NCBI RefSeq assembly: GCF_004364245.1
Contig: NZ_SOAV01000007.1
Location: 316,538 to 380,537, forward strand
Direction of reading: 5' to 3'
DNA length: 64,000 nt
Source: Streptomyces sp. BK208
GTDB taxonomy: Bacteria > Actinomycetota > Actinomycetes > Streptomycetales > Streptomycetaceae
The notes beneath the pieces are model-generated. The model searched no databases and was not told the DNA's origin. It saw only the letters and a list, made by a program, of their open reading frames with translations. Each line of letters opens with the position of its first letter. The stretch's first letter is position 1. Below are positions 20,394 to 28,637 of this stretch, piece after piece. The position numbers and the translations under genes are program-made.

Positions 20394-20945
20394 TCAGCCG
20401 TTGCGCGGGCTGGGGAAGGCGGTCGGACGGACCTCGTCGCGCAGGGACGGACTGCCGGAGGTGGGCTGGGTCGGCATCGAGCGGGCCGCCGGGACCGTGG
20501 GCACCGGCGGGAGGGCGGCGCCCACGTTGACCGGACGGCTGTCGGCCGGCTCCGGTGCGTGCTCGGCGGCCTCGGCGGTGGACGCCGTCTGGGCCGCGGC
20601 GCGGCGGGAGCCGTAGCGGCGGTGCACCGCCTGCTTGGTGACGCCGAGCGCGGAGCCCACCGCGTCCCACGAGAAGCCGAGCGAACGGTCGAAGTCCACG
20701 GCGGCCGTGACCAGGGTCTCGACACTGTCCCGCAGCTCCTGGGCGAGGCGGACGGTCGGAGCGGGGGCGCGTCCGTACACGACGAAGCCCGTGGAGGGTC
20801 CGGGGCGGCGCGGACGGTAGACGTTGCCCAGCTGGGCGGTGAGGGTGCGCAGTGCGTCCACCTGCCGGCGGACCCGCTCGATGTCCCGCACCAGCAAGTG
20901 CAGGCTGGCCCGAGCCTGGGCGTCGTGGGTTGCGTGGTCGGCCAT
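20394..20945 (-). CDS. Small helix-turn-helix protein of unknown function
   Basis: The product has 183 residues. The first 60 are charged and helical (MADHATHDAQARASLHLLVRD). A predicted helix-turn-helix around residues 100-125 reads FSWDAVGSALGVTKQAVHRRYG. The C-terminal third is proline- and alanine-rich and probably disordered. The ATG at 20945 is preceded by GAGAGG. The HTH core is very similar to that of the 131-residue protein at 36211-36606 (SW..IGAALG.SKQA). It could be a nucleoid-associated or regulatory protein; no target can be named. It converges on priA. Confidence 0.8.
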   Translation of the reverse strand: MADHATHDAQARASLHLLVRDIERVRRQVDALRTLTAQLGNVYRPRRPGPSTGFVVYGRAPAPTVRLAQELRDSVETLVTAAVDFDRSLGFSWDAVGSALGVTKQAVHRRYGSRRAAAQTASTAEAAEHAPEPADSRPVNVGAALPPVPTVPAARSMPTQPTSGSPSLRDEVRPTAFPSPRNG

Positions 20946-21249
20946 GAACAAGCCTCTCGAACCGGCGTTGAAGGAATCGGGCCGCGCGACGGCCCGGTGT
21001 GTCAACTCTTCCTTGACCAACGTGCGGGTGCGGACTTGGTCACGGGGCGGGGGCGTGGGGGTTTGTTCGTGCGCCCCCTCGGTCCGCGGCCCCGGAGGGT
21101 CTCCCACCCGCGCACCACCTGTTCGCCGCCGGTCGCGTCGCGAGCGCCCGCCGTCGGGGTGCCGCGCCGTCGGCGGCTCTTCGTCGGTTGACGGCTCGTA
21201 GACTGGTGCGTCGCCCGCAAAGTCCCCGCCCGAGAGGCCCGTCCCACCC
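20946..21249. promoter_or_regulatory. Divergent intergenic region, HTH gene / fmt
   Basis: This 304-base stretch has no gene. It must hold the promoters of the leftward HTH gene and of fmt. TTGACC at 21013-21018 (plus strand) is the only -35-like element that stands out. The rest is GC-rich with no repeat. Confidence 0.4.
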
Positions 21250-22182
21250 ATGAAGCTGGTCTTCGCCGGTACCCCCGAGGTCGCCGTTCCCGCCCTGGAC
21301 GCCCTGATCGCCTCCGGGCGCCACGAGGTGGCCGCCGTCGTCACGCGGCCCGACGCTCCGGCCGGGCGCGGGCGCCGGCTGGTCGCCTCGCCCGTGGCCG
21401 AGCGGGCCGAGGAGGCGGGCATCGAGGTGCTCAAGCCCGCGAAGCCGCGCGATGCCGACTTCCTGGAGCGGCTGCGCGAGATCGCGCCCGACTGCTGCCC
21501 CGTCGTCGCCTACGGCGCCCTGCTGCCCCGCGTCGCCCTGGACGTGCCCGCCCGCGGCTGGGTCAACCTGCACTTCTCGCTGCTGCCCGCCTGGCGCGGC
21601 GCGGCTCCCGTGCAGCACTCGCTGATGGCCGGCGACGAGATCACCGGTGCGTCCACCTTCCTGATCGAGGAGGGCCTGGACTCCGGCCCCGTGTACGGGA
21701 CGGTCACCGAGACCGTCCGCCCCACCGACACCAGCGGCGACCTGCTGACCCGGCTGGCCTTCGCCGGTGCCGGTCTGCTCGCGGCCACCATGGACGGCAT
21801 CGAGGACGGCAGCCTGAAGGCCGTACCGCAGCCGGACGAGGGCGTCACCCTCGCCCCGAAGATCACCGTCGAGGACGCCCGGATCGACTGGGCCGCCCCG
21901 GCGCTTCGGGTGGACCGGGTGGTGCGCGGCTGCACCCCGGCCCCCGGCGCCTGGACCACCTTCCGGGGTGAGCGCCTCAAGCTCGTGCAGGCCGTCCCGC
22001 TGCCCGACCGCACGGACCTCGCGCCCGGGCAGCTCGCAGCGGGCAAGAACAACGTGTACGTCGGCACCGGCTCGCACGCCGTCGAGCTGCTGTGGGTGCA
22101 GGCGCAGGGCAAGAAGCCGATGCGGGCCGCGGACTGGGCGCGCGGCGTGCGGATCACCGAGGGCGAGCTGCTCGGCGGCTGA
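21250..22182 (+). CDS. fmt: Methionyl-tRNA formyltransferase
   Basis: This formylates initiator methionyl-tRNA. The 310-residue product begins MKLVFAGTPEVAVPAL. The formyltransferase core VNLHFSLLPAWRGAAPVQ carries the catalytic Asn and His, and the loop aspartate is in EGLDSGPV. The C-terminal tRNA-binding domain (about 205-310) is complete. rsmB starts 84 bases downstream; fmt-rsmB is a common bacterial pair that usually follows def and priA, as priA does here. Confidence 0.97.
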   Translation: MKLVFAGTPEVAVPALDALIASGRHEVAAVVTRPDAPAGRGRRLVASPVAERAEEAGIEVLKPAKPRDADFLERLREIAPDCCPVVAYGALLPRVALDVPARGWVNLHFSLLPAWRGAAPVQHSLMAGDEITGASTFLIEEGLDSGPVYGTVTETVRPTDTSGDLLTRLAFAGAGLLAATMDGIEDGSLKAVPQPDEGVTLAPKITVEDARIDWAAPALRVDRVVRGCTPAPGAWTTFRGERLKLVQAVPLPDRTDLAPGQLAAGKNNVYVGTGSHAVELLWVQAQGKKPMRAADWARGVRITEGELLGG

Positions 22183-22265
22183 CCCGCGCCGCCCCCACCG
22201 CACCGTTCACCGGCCCGGCGTACGCTGGTGAGCGCACTTCACCTCATACCCGGAGCACCTTTTTC

Positions 22266-23693
22266 GTGAGCGAGCAGCCCCGCCGTCCCCGCAAGCCCGG
22301 CAAGCCGTACCGCAGGCCCCAGAAGGACCCCGTCCGCGTCCTCGCCTTCGAGGCGCTCAGGGCCGTCGACGAGCGGGACGCGTACGCCAACCTGGTCCTG
22401 CCGCCGCTGCTGCGCAAGGCGCGGGAGAAGGAGGGCCCGGAGAAGTTCGACACCCGGGACGCGGCGCTCGCGACCGAGCTGGTCTACGGGACGCTGCGCC
22501 GGCAGGGGACGTACGACGCGATCATCGCGGACTGCGTCGACCGCCCGCTGCGCGAGGTCGACCCGCCGGTGCTCGACGTGCTCAGCCTGGGCGTGCACCA
22601 GCTGCTCGGGACGCGGATCCCGAGTCACGCCGCCGTCTCCGCCTCCGTGGAGCTGGCGCGGGTCGTGCTCGGGGACGGGCGGGCCAAGTTCGTCAACGCC
22701 GTCCTGCGCAAGGTGGCCCGGGACGATCTCGACGGCTGGCTCCAGCGGGTCGCCCCGCCCTACGACGAGGACCCCGAGGACCACCTGGCCGTCGTGCACT
22801 CGCACCCGCGCTGGGTCGTCTCCGCGCTGTGGGACTCGCTGGGCGGCGGCCGGGCCGGCATCGAGGACCTGCTGGCCGCAGACAACGAACGCCCCGAGGT
22901 CACGCTCGTCGCGCGGCCGGGCCGGGCCACCCGCGAGGAACTCCTCGGTGAGGAGGCCGCCCTGCCGGGACGCTGGTCGCCGTACGCCGTGCGGTTGAGC
23001 GAGGGCGGCGAGCCCGGGGCGGTCGAGGCCGTGCGGGAGGGCCGCGCCGGCGTCCAGGACGAGGGCAGCCAGCTGGTCGCCCTGGCCCTCGCCAACGCGC
23101 CCCTGGACGGGCCGGACCGGCGCTGGCTGGACGGGTGCGCGGGCCCCGGGGGCAAGGCCGCGCTCCTCGCCGCGCTCGCCGCCGAGCGGGGCGCCTTCCT
23201 GCTGGCCTCCGAGAAGCAGCCGCACCGCGCCGGTCTCGTGGCCAGGGCGCTGGACGGCAACCCGGGGCCGTACCAGGTCATCGCGGCCGACGGGACCCGC
23301 CCGGCCTGGCGGCCCGGGAGCTTCGACCGCGTCCTGGTCGACGTGCCGTGCACCGGCCTGGGCGCCCTGCGACGCCGTCCCGAGGCGCGCTGGCGGCGCC
23401 GCCCCGAGGACCTGGAGGGCTTCGCCCCGCTCCAGCGCGGGCTGCTGCGCGGCGCCCTGGAGGCCGTACGGGTCGGGGGCGTCGTCGCCTACGCGACCTG
23501 CTCTCCGCACCTTGCAGAGACCCGCGCCGTCGTCGCGGACGTCCTCAAGCAGTATCCCGGCACCGAGCTGCTCGACGCGCGGCCGCTGCTGCCCGGCGTT
23601 CCCGACCTGGGCGACGGCCCGGACGTCCAGCTCTGGCCGCACCTGCACGGCACGGACGCCATGTTCCTGGCACTCGTGCGCCGGACCTCGTGA
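22266..23693 (+). CDS. rsmB: 16S rRNA m5C967 methyltransferase
   Basis: RsmB methylates C967 of 16S rRNA with SAM. The 475-residue product has an N-terminal NusB-like RNA-binding domain (about 20-160) after a basic tail (PRRPRKPGKPYRRPQKD). The Rossmann methyltransferase domain has the SAM motif LDGCAGPGGKAALLA and both active-site cysteines, DVPCTGLG and ATCSPH. The GTG at 22266 gives the usual N terminus. The upstream open frame extension overlaps fmt and is not used. Confidence 0.96.
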   Translation: MSEQPRRPRKPGKPYRRPQKDPVRVLAFEALRAVDERDAYANLVLPPLLRKAREKEGPEKFDTRDAALATELVYGTLRRQGTYDAIIADCVDRPLREVDPPVLDVLSLGVHQLLGTRIPSHAAVSASVELARVVLGDGRAKFVNAVLRKVARDDLDGWLQRVAPPYDEDPEDHLAVVHSHPRWVVSALWDSLGGGRAGIEDLLAADNERPEVTLVARPGRATREELLGEEAALPGRWSPYAVRLSEGGEPGAVEAVREGRAGVQDEGSQLVALALANAPLDGPDRRWLDGCAGPGGKAALLAALAAERGAFLLASEKQPHRAGLVARALDGNPGPYQVIAADGTRPAWRPGSFDRVLVDVPCTGLGALRRRPEARWRRRPEDLEGFAPLQRGLLRGALEAVRVGGVVAYATCSPHLAETRAVVADVLKQYPGTELLDARPLLPGVPDLGDGPDVQLWPHLHGTDAMFLALVRRTS

Positions 23694-23712
23694 CCGGCCG
23701 CGTTCCCCGGAT

Positions 23713-23736
23713 CGACGCCGGCCTTCGGACCGGCGT
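23713..23736 (+). terminator. Terminator after rsmB
   Basis: The arms GACGCCGG and CCGGCGTC pair over 8 bp, extended by one more pair, and are closed by a TTCG tetraloop region. It lies 19 bases after the rsmB stop. Confidence 0.75.
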
Positions 23737-23745
23737 CCCGCATCC

Positions 23746-23835
23746 AACGGGTCTCGCTCCGCGAACGGGTCTCGCTCCGCGAACGGGCCTCGCTCCGCGA
23801 ACGGGCCTCGCTCCGCGAACGGGCCTCGCTCTGCG
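23746..23835. repeat. 18-bp minisatellite (five near-identical units)
   Basis: Five tandem copies of AACGGGTCTCGCTCCGCG differ only by T/C at the seventh base and one T in the last copy. About three decayed copies (AACCGGCTT...) continue to about 23890. The period is a multiple of three, so every frame stays open, but no start or ribosome binding site supports a gene on either strand. Confidence 0.9.
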
Positions 23836-23937
23836 AACCGGCTTCGGCCTCGAACCGGCTTTGTCTCGCGAACCGGCTTGCGCCCTCGGCGCGTCCGGCG
23901 TCCGTCCTGGGCGCGTCCTGCGTCCGTCTAGGCACGT

Positions 23938-24234
23938 CTAGCGTCTGTTCACCTTCACCCGCTCGCCGCCCGTCAGCTCCGGCTTGAGGTCCACCTGGAC
24001 CTGATGGGTGGTCTGGTGGTCGACCGAGCCGCCCAGTTCGGCCGTCACCACGCCGATGCGGACGCCGCCCCGGCCGCTGCCGGCCCGGTGGACCTGCACG
24101 GTGAAGGTCAGGCTCACGTTCTCCACGGCGAAACCGAGGTCCCGTCCCTCCGCATCGGCGCGTGCCTCCTCCAGTTCGCCGCGTATCCGGCCGATCACCT
24201 CGGCCAGCCCCACGAAACCCGGTTCGTTCGTCAA
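23938..24234 (-). CDS. Trypco2-type (trypsin-co-occurring domain) small protein
   Basis: The product has about 98 residues. An N-terminal helix GLAEVIGRIRGELEEARADAEG is followed by a beta-rich region (FAVENVSLTFTVQVHRAG, GVRIGVVTAELGG). This is the layout of the Trypco2 domain, named for its genes lying beside trypsin-like proteases in conflict-type systems. A trypsin-like protease gene is indeed divergent and 75 bases away. The TTG at 24234 is chosen because GGAGG precedes it, though the spacing is short. A GTG at 24213 and an ATG at 24309 are alternatives. The family call is from remembered pattern and context. Confidence 0.7.
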   Translation of the reverse strand: MTNEPGFVGLAEVIGRIRGELEEARADAEGRDLGFAVENVSLTFTVQVHRAGSGRGGVRIGVVTAELGGSVDHQTTHQVQVDLKPELTGGERVKVNRR

Positions 24235-24297
24235 CTCGCCTCCGTACAGAGCTGGTTCACTCTTGCCGCAGCAGTATGCGACAGGAGCACACGCCCG

Positions 24298-24312
24298 TAT
24301 AGTTCGCATATG
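24298..24312 (+). promoter_or_regulatory. Candidate promoter giving a leaderless protease mRNA
   Basis: A good -10 hexamer TATAGT (24298-24303) ends 6 bases before the ATG at 24310, and no ribosome binding site lies close to that ATG. Transcription would begin at or next to the start codon. The -35 match is weak. The palindrome CATATG (24307-24312) also gives an ATG on the other strand. Confidence 0.5.
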
Positions 24313-26025
24313 GCTGCTGGCGGGGGAGATCCGGCCGCCTCGCCCATGAAGACGCCGAGTTGGGCGGTGCGGATCCGGGGAGCGGACGGGGAGATCGCGG
24401 GTGCCGGCATTCTGCTGACCCCCGATCAGGTGCTCACCTGCGCGCACGTCGTGGACCGGGCCGAGACCCGGATCACCGCCGAGTTCGTCGGCGCGGCCGA
24501 TCACAGCGTGCCCGCGGTGCCCGCCCGGGTGGACGCGACCGCCTACGTGCCGGAGACGCGGGACGCCGACGGTGACCCCAGCGGGGACGTGGCGCTGCTG
24601 CGGCTGGAGCGGCCCCGGCCGACGGAGGAAACGGTACGGCTGCACCGGCTGTCGGCGCGCAACCGTGACGTGCGCATGTACGGCTTCCCCTACGCGCACA
24701 ACGGCGGCATCTGGTTCCGCTGCACCGTCGTCGGCGGCTGCGGGCGCGACGGGCAGGTGCAGCTGAGCCCGGTCAGCCCCGGCGAGCTGGCCAGCCCCGG
24801 GTGCAGCGGCGCGGGCGTCGCCGACGACCGGACCGGCGAGGTCATCGGCATGGTGCTCAGCGGCCAGCTCGACCAGCACGGCAACCGGTTCTCCTTCATG
24901 AGTCCCGCCGAGACCATCGCCCGGCACCTGCCCGGGCTCAAGCCGTACATCGTGGGTCCCGCGGCCGTCGACGAGCGGCTGCTCCCCGCCGCCGACGACA
25001 GCTCCCGGGACCTGCTCGACGAGCCCTTCGCCCAGCGCCTCGCCGCCTGGCTGCGCGACGACGGGAGCCAGGTGAAGATCAGCGTCGTCGACCCCGGGGA
25101 CGCCGCACGCGCGGCCACGCTGCGCCGCGCCATCACCCTCGCCGACCGCGAGTTGCGCACCGCGGTCTCGGTCGACCGCGCGTCCCTCGACCCGCCCGGC
25201 ACCGTGCCGTCGGCCGGCGGCCACGACCTCGCCGTGGAGGCGAGCGGGACGACCGCCGCCGAGATCGCCGAGCGGATCGCCGAACGCATGGGCCTGTGGC
25301 AGCACCCGGAGAACCCGCCGCTCGACCGCATCCGGGCCTCGAAGGCCACCCTCAACCTGGTCGTCGTCGGTGTCGACGAGGCGGTCGACCCGCTGCCCCT
25401 GCTTGACCTCCTGGACGTGCTGCGCACCGGCGGCAGCCGTCTGCTGCTGGTGTTCCGTACCGCAGGCGACTGCCACCGCCTGGCCTGCGACAGACTGCTC
25501 GTCCGGCCCGTGCGGGAGCGCCGCGCCCGGCTCGTCGAGCGGCTGCGGGAGATCACCGGACCGCTCGCCGAGGACCTGCACGAACGCCTCGCCGCCGTGG
25601 TGCCGCACGGAATGCGCCCGCTCGACTCGCAACTGGTGGCCGCGCACGCGGCCCTGGCCGACCTGCTCCGCGCCGACGACGACCAAGAGGACGGGCACCG
25701 GGACCCCGGCCGGGACTCCGGATCCGCCCCCGGACTCGACCGGTACGAACGGCTGGCCGACCGGGTGGCGGGCCGCCTGGCGACCGGTGTAGCGGAGCTC
25801 GACGGACTCCGCGACCGGCGTGACGAACTCGCCGGACGCCTGCGCGGCTACCAGGTCCTGCACCAGCACTCGCTGCGGGGCGAGGAGGACCCCGCGGTGG
25901 ACGACCTCTACCTCCGGGCCCACGCGCTGCTCCGGGCGCGCCCCTGCGACGTGCGGGCGGCGGAAGCGGCGGTGGACGCCTACACCCGGCGCGTGGACGA
26001 CCACCGGGAAGGGGACGCGCGATGA
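24310..26025 (+). CDS. Trypsin-like serine protease with large C-terminal domain
   Basis: The product has 571 residues. Residues about 15-210 form a chymotrypsin-like protease with an intact triad: H46 in VLTCAHVVD, D93 in SGDVALLRL and S166 in PGCSGAGV. There is no signal peptide, so it acts in the cytoplasm. Residues about 230-480 hold a second alpha/beta region (hydrophobic strands LNLVVVGVD and RLLLVFRTA) that I do not recognise. A charged helical tail follows. It is the first gene of a five-gene block with the PknG-like kinase 49 bases downstream. A small Trypco2 gene is divergent. Role: probably cleaves a partner on a signal, as in protease-gated conflict or signalling systems (inference). 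Confidence 0.8.
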   Translation: MAAGGGDPAASPMKTPSWAVRIRGADGEIAGAGILLTPDQVLTCAHVVDRAETRITAEFVGAADHSVPAVPARVDATAYVPETRDADGDPSGDVALLRLERPRPTEETVRLHRLSARNRDVRMYGFPYAHNGGIWFRCTVVGGCGRDGQVQLSPVSPGELASPGCSGAGVADDRTGEVIGMVLSGQLDQHGNRFSFMSPAETIARHLPGLKPYIVGPAAVDERLLPAADDSSRDLLDEPFAQRLAAWLRDDGSQVKISVVDPGDAARAATLRRAITLADRELRTAVSVDRASLDPPGTVPSAGGHDLAVEASGTTAAEIAERIAERMGLWQHPENPPLDRIRASKATLNLVVVGVDEAVDPLPLLDLLDVLRTGGSRLLLVFRTAGDCHRLACDRLLVRPVRERRARLVERLREITGPLAEDLHERLAAVVPHGMRPLDSQLVAAHAALADLLRADDDQEDGHRDPGRDSGSAPGLDRYERLADRVAGRLATGVAELDGLRDRRDELAGRLRGYQVLHQHSLRGEEDPAVDDLYLRAHALLRARPCDVRAAEAAVDAYTRRVDDHREGDAR

Positions 26026-26074
26026 CGGCGGGAACGCCCGGGCCCGCCCCGCGACCGCATCGGAGGGTCTCGGC

Positions 26075-28429
26075 ATGAGCGGGAGAGCTTGCGTCAGAGC
26101 CGACTGCCGCGGCGGCCGCGTCATGGTCACCGGGTTCTGCGACACCTGCTTCCGCCGCCCCCTCGCCCCCGATTCCCCTCCGGCGCCGCCGGACCCCGGC
26201 CCGGACGACCCGGCCGCACCGGTGAAGCCCCCGCAGGGCCCGGTCGCCCCGGCCGCCGGTGAACTGGACCGCGACGGGCTCCTGGTGCTGCCGGCCCTGC
26301 CCTCCCCGGACCCCGCCGAGGCCGCCGACACCGTCGCCCGGCCCCCGACCGGCGGCCGGCGCTGCGGCGTCGACAACTGCGTCGGCACCATCGGCGTCTC
26401 CTACGACGGCGGTCCCGCGCCCGACCACGGGTTCTGTCCGGAGTGCGGTACGGAGTACTCGTTCCGGCCGAAGCTGCGTCCCGGTGACCGGGTCGGCGGG
26501 CACTACGAGGTGCTCGGCTACCTCGCGGTCGGCGGCCACGGCTGGGTCTACCTGGCCGAGGACACCCGGGTGCCCGGACTGCACGTCGTCCTCAAGGGGC
26601 TGATCAACACCGGTGACGCCGTGGCCCGCCGGGCGGCGGTCGAGGAGCGCCGCTCGCTCAGCACGCTCCACCACCGTGACATCGTCCGCATCGTCACCCA
26701 CGTCCAGCACCGGGCGCCCGGCGACGCCGAACCGACCGGCTACATCGTGATGGAGTACGTCGGCGGCCGTTCCCTCGCCTGGATCCGCTTCGCCCCCGAG
26801 GAGGAGCTGGCGCGGCTCTTCGGCGCGGGCGGTTTCGCGTTCGGGCACGTCATCACGTACGGCTGCAAGATCCTCGGCGCCCTGGAGTACCTGCACGACC
26901 GGGGCCTGCTCTACTGCGACATGAAGCCCGAGAACGTCATCCACTACGGGCGCGAGATCAAGGTCATCGATCTGGGCGCCATCCGCCGGATCGACGACCA
27001 CTCCTCCGGGCTCGTCCACACCCACGGCTACGCCCCGCCCAGGCGCGAACGCGACCGGCGCGGCCTCGACGTCGACAGCGACCTCTACACCGTCGGCCGG
27101 ACCCTGAAGGTGCTCGCCGAGCGGGCCACCCGCCCCGCCGGACTGGCCGCCCGCTCCTTCGAGGCGCTGATCCGCCGGGCCACCCACCCCGAGCCGGCCG
27201 CCCGGTTCCGTTCCGCCGCAGAGATGTCCCGCCAGCTGTGGGAAGTGCTGCGCGAGGACCAGGCGCTCGGCGGCCGGGAACCGTATCCCGAGCGCTCCAC
27301 CCGGTTCGAGCCCACAGCGGCCGTCTTCGGCGCCGCGCTCGGCGCGGTACCGGCGCTCCAGTGGTGGACGCGACGCTCCGGCACCGGGGCACCGGAGCTG
27401 CCGGCCGGTGCCCCCGAGCCCCGGGACACCGCCCGCGCGCTGCCGGTCCCGCTGCCCGACGCGTCGGACCCGGCGGCCGTACTGCTCGGCGGACTCGCCG
27501 CGGACACCCCCGACCGCATCGCCGCACGCGCGGAGGGCGACCGGGCGCTGCGCACCGTGGAGACGGCGCTGTGGCTGTGCCGCGCCTACCTGGACGCCCA
27601 GAACCATGCGCGGGCCGAGGAGTGGGTGGCCCGGGCCAAGGGGTGGAGCGGTGACTACGACTGGCGGATCTTCTGGCACCGGGGCCTGGTCCACCTCACG
27701 CGCGGCGCGGTGGACAAGGCGGAGGACGAGTTCGCCGCCACCTACGCGGCGCTGCCCGGCGAGGCGGCGCCCAAGCTGGCGCTCGGGTACTGCGCCGAGT
27801 ACCTGGCCGAGCGGCTGCGGGAGCCGGACACCGGTGAGCCCGCCGAGCCGCGGGCGGAACGCGCGCGGGCCCGTGAGACGCAGGCCGAGGAGTTCTACGA
27901 GGCCGTCCTGCGGCGCGACCCCACCCAGGGCAGCGCCGCCTTCGGGCTGGCCCGGGTCCGGCTGCGCCGCGGCGGCCGCCGCCGGGCCGTGGAGGTGCTG
28001 GACGAGGTGCCGACCACCTCACGGCACTACGACGCCGCGCGGGTCGCCGCGGTGCGGGTCCTGGCGGGCCGGCTTCCCGGCGCGCCCGGGCCGCTCGCCG
28101 ACGAGCTGCGCGAGGCCGCTGAACGGCTCGCGGGGCTGCACCTGGACGGCAGCGGGTCCTGGGACCGGCTGGTGACCGAGCTGCGCGAACACGCGCTCGC
28201 CTGCCGTCCGCGCGGCGGCTGGGGGAGCGGCTTCCCCGCCGGCGAGCTGTTCGGGCCGCAGGACACCGAGGAGGCACTGCGCAGGCTGCTGTCCGGGTCG
28301 CTCAGGCGCCTCGCCGGCCAGGCGGGCAGCGCCGCCGAGCGCGGTGATCTGCTGGACACCGCCTACGCGGTCCTCCCGGCCCCGGCCGGGCTGCGCGACC
28401 TGGTACGGGGGTGGCGGCGTACGGCGTGA
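26075..28429 (+). CDS. PknG-like zinc-finger / Ser-Thr kinase / TPR protein
   Basis: The 784-residue product has the PknG layout. Two cysteine clusters (C6, C11, C22, C25 and C97, C102, C121, C124) form rubredoxin-like zinc sites. A kinase domain spans about 143-390, and a TPR region about 440-784. Kinase residues match PknG: K174 in VVLKGL, GYIVMEYVGG at the hinge, D282 in YCDMKPEN with no HRD arginine, and DLG instead of DFG. Next to it is DLYTVGRTL. Mycobacterial PknG phosphorylates GarA to control glutamate metabolism. ATG with GGAGGG upstream. The neighbours encoding a GlnX-like sensor and a binding protein support a nutrient-sensing role. Confidence 0.88.
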   Translation: MSGRACVRADCRGGRVMVTGFCDTCFRRPLAPDSPPAPPDPGPDDPAAPVKPPQGPVAPAAGELDRDGLLVLPALPSPDPAEAADTVARPPTGGRRCGVDNCVGTIGVSYDGGPAPDHGFCPECGTEYSFRPKLRPGDRVGGHYEVLGYLAVGGHGWVYLAEDTRVPGLHVVLKGLINTGDAVARRAAVEERRSLSTLHHRDIVRIVTHVQHRAPGDAEPTGYIVMEYVGGRSLAWIRFAPEEELARLFGAGGFAFGHVITYGCKILGALEYLHDRGLLYCDMKPENVIHYGREIKVIDLGAIRRIDDHSSGLVHTHGYAPPRRERDRRGLDVDSDLYTVGRTLKVLAERATRPAGLAARSFEALIRRATHPEPAARFRSAAEMSRQLWEVLREDQALGGREPYPERSTRFEPTAAVFGAALGAVPALQWWTRRSGTGAPELPAGAPEPRDTARALPVPLPDASDPAAVLLGGLAADTPDRIAARAEGDRALRTVETALWLCRAYLDAQNHARAEEWVARAKGWSGDYDWRIFWHRGLVHLTRGAVDKAEDEFAATYAALPGEAAPKLALGYCAEYLAERLREPDTGEPAEPRAERARARETQAEEFYEAVLRRDPTQGSAAFGLARVRLRRGGRRRAVEVLDEVPTTSRHYDAARVAAVRVLAGRLPGAPGPLADELREAAERLAGLHLDGSGSWDRLVTELREHALACRPRGGWGSGFPAGELFGPQDTEEALRRLLSGSLRRLAGQAGSAAERGDLLDTAYAVLPAPAGLRDLVRGWRRTA

Positions 28430-28441
28430 GCGGGTGACGGC

Positions 28442-28561
28442 GCGGGACCACGACGACGCGGACGAGGCGGCGGTGACATGGGCGGTACCGCCCGAGGGGG
28501 GGCGGGACCACGACGACATGGGCGACGCGGCGACGACGCGGGCGGTACCGCGGCGACGCCG
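28442..28561 (+). repeat. 60-bp direct duplication before the vWA gene
   Basis: Two units, 28442-28501 and 28502-28561, both begin GCGGGACCACGACGAC and contain GGCGGTACCGC at the same offset. The 60-base period keeps the reading frame and would encode two RDHDD...AVP repeats if the vWA gene starts at the GTG at 28434. Confidence 0.75.
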
Positions 28562-28637
28562 GACGCGGCAGCGGCAGCGGCGGCGCGGCGAGGCGGCGGT
28601 GAGAGGGCGACTACGGGGACGAGGGGGCACGGACATC

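Noticed and set aside
15718..20670. 1650-codon open frame on the minus strand across coaBC, metK and priA
   Set aside because: It overlaps three well-supported genes and has low-complexity Arg/Gly/Pro composition without any motif.
22092..22265. Upstream extension of rsmB into fmt
   Set aside because: It overlaps the fmt coding region in another frame, and the GTG at 22266 gives the normal RsmB start.
23702..23941. Possible repeat protein from the 18-bp minisatellite (LAPRTG or RSEARS repeats)
   Set aside because: All frames are open only because the period is a multiple of three; no start codon with a ribosome binding site is present and the residues are typical of repeat noise.
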